In this document: positions 1-5,186 of the stretch, in pieces
Layout: every line of letters starts with the position of its first letter
Numbering within the stretch: position 1 is the stretch's first letter
DNA from: Bacillota bacterium
GTDB lineage: Bacteria > Bacillota > Clostridia > Acetivibrionales > DSM-2933
Assembly: GCA_023441845.1 (NCBI GenBank)
Contig: JAEZNF010000613.1
Location: forward strand, 1-5,186
DNA length: 5,186 bases
Reading direction: 5' to 3'
Notes under the pieces: model-generated
Told to the model about the DNA's origin: nothing
Database searches by the model: none
Seen by the model: the letters and a program-made list of their open reading frames with translations, nothing else
Position numbers and translations under genes: made by a program

Positions 1-3000
1 GGCTTATGGATTCTATTCCATTGCATAAGTTATTCCAGAAAGCATTAACATCATCAGCCCCCGGAACCCTTGCACTTAAGCCTATAACAGCAATTTCATT
101 ATCCTCATGAAGTCCTTCGTCTTTAAAACTTGTCCCTTTTGGCTTTTCTGACTGACTTGCACCTTTACTGTCGATAAAATCGGCCAAAGTACTCACAGTA
201 GGATATTTAAACAGTTCCATCATTGATATATCCCTGTTGAGTTCTTTATAAATCCTGTTCCTCAATTTCGCCAGAAGCAGGGAGTGGCCTCCAAGGTCAA
301 AAAAGTTCTCGTCTATGCCTATTACATCCCTCTTTAATATGTCTCTCCAGATATCAACCAATATCTTTTGGGTTTTATTTGCGGGCAATTGGCAGTTCAC
401 ACCGCTTTCGTCCCTCAAATTCCGAGGTAAGGGCAGCGCTTTTAAGTCGATTTTACCGTTAGGTGTCTTAGGAAGTGCATCGAGCAATACGAAAGCGGAC
501 GGTATCATATAATCAGGAAGCTTTTCCTTAAGAAAGCTTCTAATACAGGAAGGTTCAAGTTCTTTATCATTTTGCTTCCCTTGCGGTACAATGTAAGCGA
601 CTAATGACTTTTCACCCGGTATTAACTCTTTTACTGCCACTACACTTTCCCGGATCAACAGATTCAGGTTAAGGACATTTTCAATCTCTCCCGTTTCTAT
701 TCGAAACCCCCTTATTTTTACCTGATAATCGGATCTTCCCATAAATTCAATATTCCCGTCGGATATAAATCTTGCCGTATCTCCGGTTTTATACATCTTT
801 GAGTCTTTGTTTTTATCAAACGGACATGCCACAAATTTTTCATTTGTCAGTTCTGGAAGGTGCAAGTAACCCTCGGAAAGTCCGGCGCCTCCGATATATA
901 ATTCACCCGGAATCCCCACAGGAGTTGGGTTCATTGATTTATCGAGTATATATACCGTCGTGTTTGCAATGGGCTTACCTATATGTATTAATCCTTCCTT
1001 AGACTCAATTCGGGTCATAGTTGACCATATGGTGGTCTCAGTCGGACCGTAAACATTCCACAGGCAAGAACATCTGTCAAGTAACCGGTTTGCCAAATCC
1101 CTCTTTAGAGCCTCACCTCCGCAAAGGATTTTTAAATCCGGCTTTCCGCTCCAGCCTGCATCTATCAACAAACGCCATGTTGCGGGGGTTGCCTGCATAA
1201 TGGAAATATCGTAATTTTCCAGCATGGAAGCCAGCCTTTCCCCGTCAATCACCTCGTATTTATTTGCTATGACAACAGTTGCCCCTTTTGCAAGCGGAAG
1301 GAACAACTCTAAACCGGCAATATCAAAAGAAACGGTAGTTACTGCCAAAAGTCTGTCTTTATAAGATATTTGGGTATTGTCAGCCATTGAGAAGAGGAAA
1401 TTTGCAAGGGCTTTTTGCCCGATCTTTACCCCTTTTGGCTTTCCTGTTGAGCCTGATGTATAAATAACATATGCAAGAGAGTCTTTATCGCATATGTTCT
1501 GCGGGTTAACAGTACTCTTCCCGGATATTTCATTCCATGAGTTATCAATGCAGACAATCTTTGCTTTGTTATCAGGCAGCGAATCTATAAGTCTCATGTC
1601 TGTCAATATAACCGGGACCTGAGCATTTTCCAGCATATACTCCAATCTTTCCTTTGGAAAGACGGGGTCCATAGGGAGATATGCCGCTCCTGCCTTATGG
1701 ATACCTAAAAGAGCTACAACCATGTCTATTGAGCGTTCGGTATATACGCCCACAATTGTATCGGTACCCATTCCAAGCGAAATCAAATAATTGGCCAGTT
1801 GGTTTGACCGACTGTTTAATTCCCCATAACAAAGCTGTCTGCCGTTACTTATAACGGCACACATCTCAGGTTTTGCAGCTGCCTGTAATTCAAAAGCCCG
1901 AATCCAGTTCATATCATTACCGAAATCAAATGCTGTGGTATTCCACTCTTCCAGCAGAAGCTTCCGCTCGCTGTCCGTCAATATATCAACCCTGCAAATC
2001 TTTTTTCCAAGGTCTTCAATGATATTTTCCAGCACCCGGCAATAATGTCCGGCCATTCTTTTAACTGTATCTTCACGAAACAAATCGGTATTGTATTCAA
2101 AGTTGGCTTCAAGACCTTCCCCATAATCATAAATATCAACAGCTAATTCAAACCTGGAATATCCCCCGTCGAAATTAATATTCGATATACTTAATCCCGA
2201 TAACGCAGCCTGTCCTATTTGTCTCCTGTCCTGGAAATTAAAAAACACCTGGAAAATCGGATTGCGGCTTACATCACGTTCAACATTAAGAACCTCGACG
2301 ATCTTCTCAAACGGTACATCCTGATTTGAGTATGCTTCAAGGGATACGGTCTTAAGATTTTCAATAAGCTCCTTTAATGTATCCTCTCCCGAAAAAGAAG
2401 TTCTTAAAACTATATTGTTTGAAAAGAAACCAATGAGGGGTTCAAGCTCCAAACGGTTACGGTTTGCAACCGGAGAACCGACTATAATATCTTCCTGTCC
2501 GGTATATTTATATAAAAGGACTTTAAAAGCCGCCAATAATACCATATAGAGAGTTGTACCCTCTTTTTCCGCTGCTGTCTTCAATTTTTGTACTAATTCC
2601 GCGGGAATAAGACTCACATGCTTTGCTCCGTTATAAGATTGTATTGCAGGCCTTTGCTTATCCAAAGGGAGTTCTAAAACAGGAAGTTTTCCTCCGAGTT
2701 TTTGCTTCCAGTAATCAAGCAGGAGCATATAACCATTTTGCTCATACATTTTAGTCTGGAACCGTATAAAATCCGAATAGTTGAATTTCAAGCCGGGTAA
2801 ATACGGCTCCAGATTGTTAAGATAAGCATTATAGCAAATCTCAAGTTCCTTGATAAGGACATTGAAAGACCATCCGTCAAATATTATATGATGGGCTGTC
2901 ATAAGAAGAATATACTCGTTTTCACCTGTATAGAACAGCTTCCCCCTGATAAGCGGTGGATTTGCAAGGTCAATTTGTTTACACACCTCTTCTCTTGCAA

Positions 3001-5186
3001 TCTCTAAAGCTTTCTCATACCTATCATTTGCAGGAAGATCCATAAGGCTGATTAACGGCAGGTCCATTTCAATTCCCTGGCATACCTCCTGAAACGGCTG
3101 CCCGTCTTCCTCCGCAAAAGCTGTTCTCAATACCTCATGCCTTTCTATAATTTTGTTAAAACTATTCACCAGCATTTCACGGTTTATACTGCCGGAAATA
3201 CGAAGAGCACAATACAGGTTATACTGCTGACTGTTTCCATTGAGACTGTTTAAAAACCACAGCCTTTGTTGGGAAAAGGACAGCGGCCTCTTTTTATTGC
3301 CGGAAGGAGCAAAAGACTCTTTATTTAAGCTCCATGTATTCTTTGCGGATTTTTCAATTACTTTTACCAATTCACCAACCTCAGGGTTCATAAATACATC
3401 CTTCGGTTCAAGCTCTTTTCCGAACTCATTTCTTATCCGTGAAATTAATTGCGTTGCTTTTAGGGAGTCACCACCCAGCTCAAAGAAATTGTCTTCAACG
3501 CCTATCTGATCTGACTTTAGTATCTCATACCATATCCTTACCATTTTTTCTTCATTTTCGCCTTTTGGCACGGCAATTACACGTTTATTAAATTCACTGC
3601 CCATTAAATCATCTATTTCATTTTTCACGCCATCATATTCGCCGTCCAAATACTTTTCACGGAGCTTAAAACGCTGAACTTTCCCGCTTGTGGTCTTTGG
3701 TATACTTTTAACAGGAATGACCTTTGAAACTTCAATACCGAATTTTTGCCTGATTGCTTCTTTCACTGCGTGCAGCAAAGGAATAAATTTATCTGTTTTA
3801 GCTTTAAACAATACAAACAGTACAAGCTCATCACACCTGATTTTTTCGTTAAATACCCCAATAGCAGCTACCTTTCCCAGTTCAATGCCACCCACACCAA
3901 ATGTGGCCTTCTCTATATCATGTGAATAGTAGTTTTGGGCCGAAATAAAAATTACATCCTTCGCACGCCCCGTAATAACCAACCTTCCGTTTCTTAAAAA
4001 TCCCAAATCGCCTGTATTAAGCCAACCGTCTTCAGTAATCAGCTTTTTAGTCTCCACCGGGTTGTTGTAATAACCGGATGTTACATTTCCGCCTTTTATA
4101 TTTATATAGCCTACCTTATCCTCCCCTAAATCCCTGTTTCCCTCATCCCATATTTTTATACTGCAATCATATATCGGGTAGCCTACATCAACAAAGGTAC
4201 TCCCTTTACTGTCAAGCCCGTTTACCTCCATGACGGTTCCGCCGGTTTTTAGGCTATCCCTGTTAATTATACAGGCCTTAACTTCCTCGCCGGGATGTGG
4301 AAATGTAACTGCAATAGTCCCTTCGGCCAGCCCGTAAACCGGATACATGCTATTTTTCTTCAAACCGTACTTGCGCATTTCCTCCATAAACTGATTGCAC
4401 AAATCCAATGATATCGGCTCAGCTCCATTGAATATCAGCCTTACACTGCTTAAATCCCATTCTCTTAAAATATCCGGCTTTAAAAAGTTAAGAAAATGCT
4501 TATATCCAAAATTAGGTGAATATAAAAGTGTGGCCTTATGCTTGCTTGCACTTTGAATCCATAGTACAGGGTTTCTGATAAAGAGCTGGGTTTTTATATT
4601 ATACTGATTGATACCAGCCAGAACAGACTTAATGTGTGTACCGATCAATCCCATATCATGAGTAAGCGGCATCCAGTTCAGACTCACATCGTGAGAATTT
4701 ATATTTGTCCACTTCAAGACAGCATTGAGATTTACCAGAACGTTTCTATGTTTTATTATGACACCTTTTGGATCACCTGTTGAACCGGATGAAAACTGGA
4801 TAAATGCAATATCATCCGCATCCTTAGAACATATCCGGCCCATATTTCCGGTATATACCATTTTCTCGGTTAATATACTTCTATCCCTCATTACAGCCAT
4901 CTGTCGGTTCAAATCGTTTTCTCCGGCAAAACTATCAATCTTCGAAAAAAAATCCGAAGAAGTTATAATGTATGGATTATTCAAGATATTCCAGATTTTG
5001 AACAGTTTAAGCTTGTGCTCATCAGTTGTACCTGTTGTGACAGGTACGGCAACAATCCCGCCTAATACGCAAGCCCAAAATGCAAAAATAAATTCCCGAT
5101 TATCCTCAATCTGAAAAACAACCTCATCCCCGGCTTTTATGCCCAGTTCCTGCAAATTGTATAATAATCCGAGTGCACCCTCATAC
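1..5186 (-). CDS. Hybrid NRPS-PKS megasynthase, internal fragment (AL-carrier-C-A(Gly)-carrier-KS start)
   Basis: One minus-strand frame stays open across the whole window; I translated it end to end and found no stop and no frameshift in 1,728 codons. Both ends of the protein lie outside. Six domains follow in order: acyl-AMP ligase (residues 1-515), carrier 1 (543-611), condensation (631-1060), glycine-type adenylation (1093-1588), carrier 2 (1604-1671) and the beginning of a ketosynthase (1697-1728). All catalytic motifs that can be seen are intact, so the fragment looks functional. The predicted job is to load a carboxylic acid, amidate it onto glycine and hand the N-acyl-glycyl thioester to a polyketide module. 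It should be a cytoplasmic multienzyme that needs phosphopantetheinylation of Ser574 and Ser1635. The layout matches the N-terminal part of PksJ/BaeJ from bacillaene synthesis, but sequence identity to them was not tested, so no symbol is given. Promoter, start codon and ribosome binding site lie beyond 5186. Confidence 0.97.
2..97 (-). other. Ketosynthase (KS) domain, N-terminal 32 residues only
   Basis: The last visible residues (1697-1728) read EIAVIGLSARVPGADDVNAF and on to GIESIS. This is the opening of PKS ketosynthases, whose usual form is IAIIGMSGRFPGA, then FW.NL..G..SI. The catalytic Cys and both His lie beyond the left edge, so activity, clade and the presence of a following AT domain cannot be judged. 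Its position directly after the glycine carrier makes this an NRPS-to-PKS switch: it would condense the N-acyl-glycyl chain with a malonyl-type unit. An intact frame to the edge shows no sign of decay. The call rests on a short but characteristic stretch. Confidence 0.88.
173..376 (-). other. Carrier protein 2 (PCP, GGHSL type)
   Basis: This peptidyl carrier domain (residues 1604-1671) follows the glycine A domain after a linker of about 15 residues. It contains LVDIWRDIL, then IGIDENFFDLGGHSLLLAKL with the phosphopantetheine serine at Ser1635 (283-281), and ends with the helix around MMELFKYPTVSTLADFI. GGHSL is the standard form for carriers in ordinary extension modules. It should hold glycine as the acceptor for the condensation domain, then present the acyl-glycyl thioester to the ketosynthase downstream. 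A polar, charged linker of about 25 residues (1672-1696, rich in Lys, Glu, Asp and Ser) separates it from the ketosynthase, as is usual at an NRPS-to-PKS junction within one protein. Confidence 0.96.
422..1909 (-). other. Amino-acid adenylation (A) domain, predicted glycine
   Basis: This domain activates an amino acid as its adenylate and loads it on carrier 2. Motifs in order: A1-like LNSRSNQLANYL (residues 1123-1134), A2 HKAGAAYLPMDP (1163-1174), A3 YTSGSTGKPKG (1242-1252; 1462-1430), A4 SFDIAGLELF (1286-1295), A5 NVYGPTE (1377-1383), A6 GELYIGG (1427-1433), A7 YKTGD (1465-1469), A8 beginning GRSDYQVKIRGFRIE (1483-1497), A9 LPDYMIP (1556-1562) and A10 PKTPNGKID (1572-1580) with Lys1578. Aligned by eye to GrsA PheA, the specificity residues are D1288, I1289, L1292, Q1331, L1354, G1356, V1378, I1386, W1387 and K1578, giving DILQLGVIWK. 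Known glycine domains use DILQLGLIWK or close variants, so glycine is the clear prediction, with one conservative change (Leu to Val at position 322 of PheA). No methyltransferase or oxidase insertion lies between A8 and A10. A C-A linker with LLLEEWNTT (1076-1084) precedes it. Confidence 0.95.
2006..3295 (-). other. Condensation (C) domain
   Basis: This domain forms the amide bond between the acyl group on carrier 1 and the glycine on carrier 2. The classical motifs appear in order: C1 LSFSQQRLWFL (residues 635-645), C2 RHEVLRT (682-688), C3 HHIIFDGWS (765-773) with the catalytic second His at 766 (2890-2888), IIVGSPVANR (900-909), IGFFSNNIVLR (918-928) and RDVSRNPIFQVFFNF (970-984). At about 430 residues it has the family's usual length. 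The active-site motif is complete, so it is expected to be active, and it is a C domain rather than a cyclization domain, which would carry DxxxxD instead of HHxxxDG. Its position after an acyl-loaded carrier suggests a starter-type role with a non-amino-acid donor. IGFFSNN departs from the usual IGFFVNT. Whether it falls in the LCL or starter subtype needs a tree. Confidence 0.95.
3353..3559 (-). other. Carrier protein 1 (ACP/PCP, GGDSL type)
   Basis: This is a phosphopantetheine carrier of about 70 residues (543-611). It opens with a helix containing VRIWYEIL, then IGVEDNFFELGGDSLKATQL, where Ser574 (3466-3464) is the attachment serine, and ends with the helix around VFMNPEVGELVKVIE. It lies about 30 residues after the acyl-AMP ligase and about 20 before the condensation domain, so it should hold the starter acyl group. 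The residue before the serine is Asp. In peptide synthetases this GGDS form is often found on carriers next to an epimerization domain, but none is present here, and loading carriers after acyl ligases commonly have it too. The downstream linker (about 612-630) is short and polar. Confidence 0.95.
3641..5186 (-). other. Acyl-AMP ligase (FAAL/AL-like) loading domain, N-terminal edge missing
   Basis: This domain activates a free carboxylic acid with ATP and passes the acyl-adenylate to the adjacent carrier. Visible motifs: the P-loop FSSGSTGDPKG at residues 131-141 (4795-4763); MPLTHDMGLIG at 172-182, close to the PL.HDMGLIG signature of fatty-acyl-AMP ligases; NGAEPI at 253-258; YGLAEG at 284-289, replacing the YGPTE of amino-acid A domains; a stretch at about 295-334 where FAALs carry their specific insertion, followed by VDVGYP; TGDLGF at 391-396; GRAKDVIFISAQNYYSHDIE at 406-425; and the A10-like PKTTSGKVQR at 496-505 with the catalytic-type Lys502 (3682-3680). 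The opening residues resemble the region roughly 30-60 residues into such domains, so little is missing. YGLAE and the HDMGLIG block argue against an amino-acid A domain. The substrate cannot be read: a fatty acid or a short alpha-keto or hydroxy acid are both possible. Confidence 0.9.

Noticed and set aside
1214..2034. The 11-mer attttccagca occurring three times (1214-1224, 1625-1635, 2024-2034) at spacings near 400 bases
   Set aside because: Each copy encodes Leu-Glu-Asn in the same frame within unrelated helices of the synthetase (MLEN, MLEN, VLEN). This is shared codon choice, not a repeat element.
3353..3559. GGDSL on carrier 1 as a sign of a nearby epimerization domain
   Set aside because: The next domain is a single C domain of normal length with N-terminal C1 and C2 motifs, followed directly by an A domain. 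There is no room for an epimerization domain.
4725..5114. Plus-strand open frame of 129 codons, and shorter plus-strand frames at 315-512, 772-1002, 3240-3509 and 3690-3929
   Set aside because: All lie antisense to continuous, motif-rich synthetase coding sequence. None has a recognisable domain or a convincing ribosome binding site, so they are shadows of the minus-strand gene.
3641..5186. Reading the first domain as a second amino-acid adenylation domain
   Set aside because: It has YGLAE instead of YGPTE, the HDMGLIG block and an insertion-like stretch typical of acyl-AMP ligases, and no readable amino-acid code.
1..5186. Possible internal start codons, promoters or terminators splitting the frame into separate genes
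   Set aside because: The domains are joined by short normal linkers in one frame, and no stop, gap or hairpin followed by a T-run separates them.

Overview
The whole window is the interior of one very large gene read on the minus strand. A single reading frame runs without a stop from the right edge to the left edge: 1,728 complete codons, with whole codons spanning 5185 down to 2. It has neither its start nor its stop here. It encodes a piece of a modular NRPS-PKS hybrid synthetase. I number residues from the first complete codon (Tyr1 = 5185..5183). There is no intergenic DNA, RNA gene, promoter, terminator, mobile element or CRISPR array.

Domain order in the direction of translation (right to left on the page): a fatty-acyl-AMP-ligase-like (FAAL/AL) domain missing only its N-terminal edge (5186-3641); carrier protein 1 with GGDSL (3559-3353); a condensation domain with an intact HHxxxDG motif (3295-2006); an amino-acid adenylation domain (1909-422) whose ten-residue specificity code, as I read it, is DILQLGVIWK, a glycine-type code; carrier protein 2 with GGHSL (376-173); and the first 32 residues of a PKS-type ketosynthase (97-2), which continues past the left edge.

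How the parts should work together (inference from family knowledge): the AL domain activates a free carboxylic acid as an acyl-adenylate and loads it on carrier 1. The adenylation domain loads glycine on carrier 2. The C domain joins them into an N-acyl-glycyl thioester, and the ketosynthase takes this on for polyketide extension. The order AL-carrier-C-A(Gly)-carrier-KS is that of the loading end of PksJ/BaeJ, the bacillaene trans-AT assembly line of Bacillus. This window could therefore be the starting end of a related acyl-glycyl polyketide pathway, although the acid, the later modules and the AT type cannot be seen.

Organism: the DNA is AT-rich (roughly 40% GC by eye), with frequent ATA isoleucine and AGA/AGG arginine codons. 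This fits a low-GC Bacillota, more likely a clostridium or relative than an actinobacterium or myxobacterium. This is a judgement from composition and style only.
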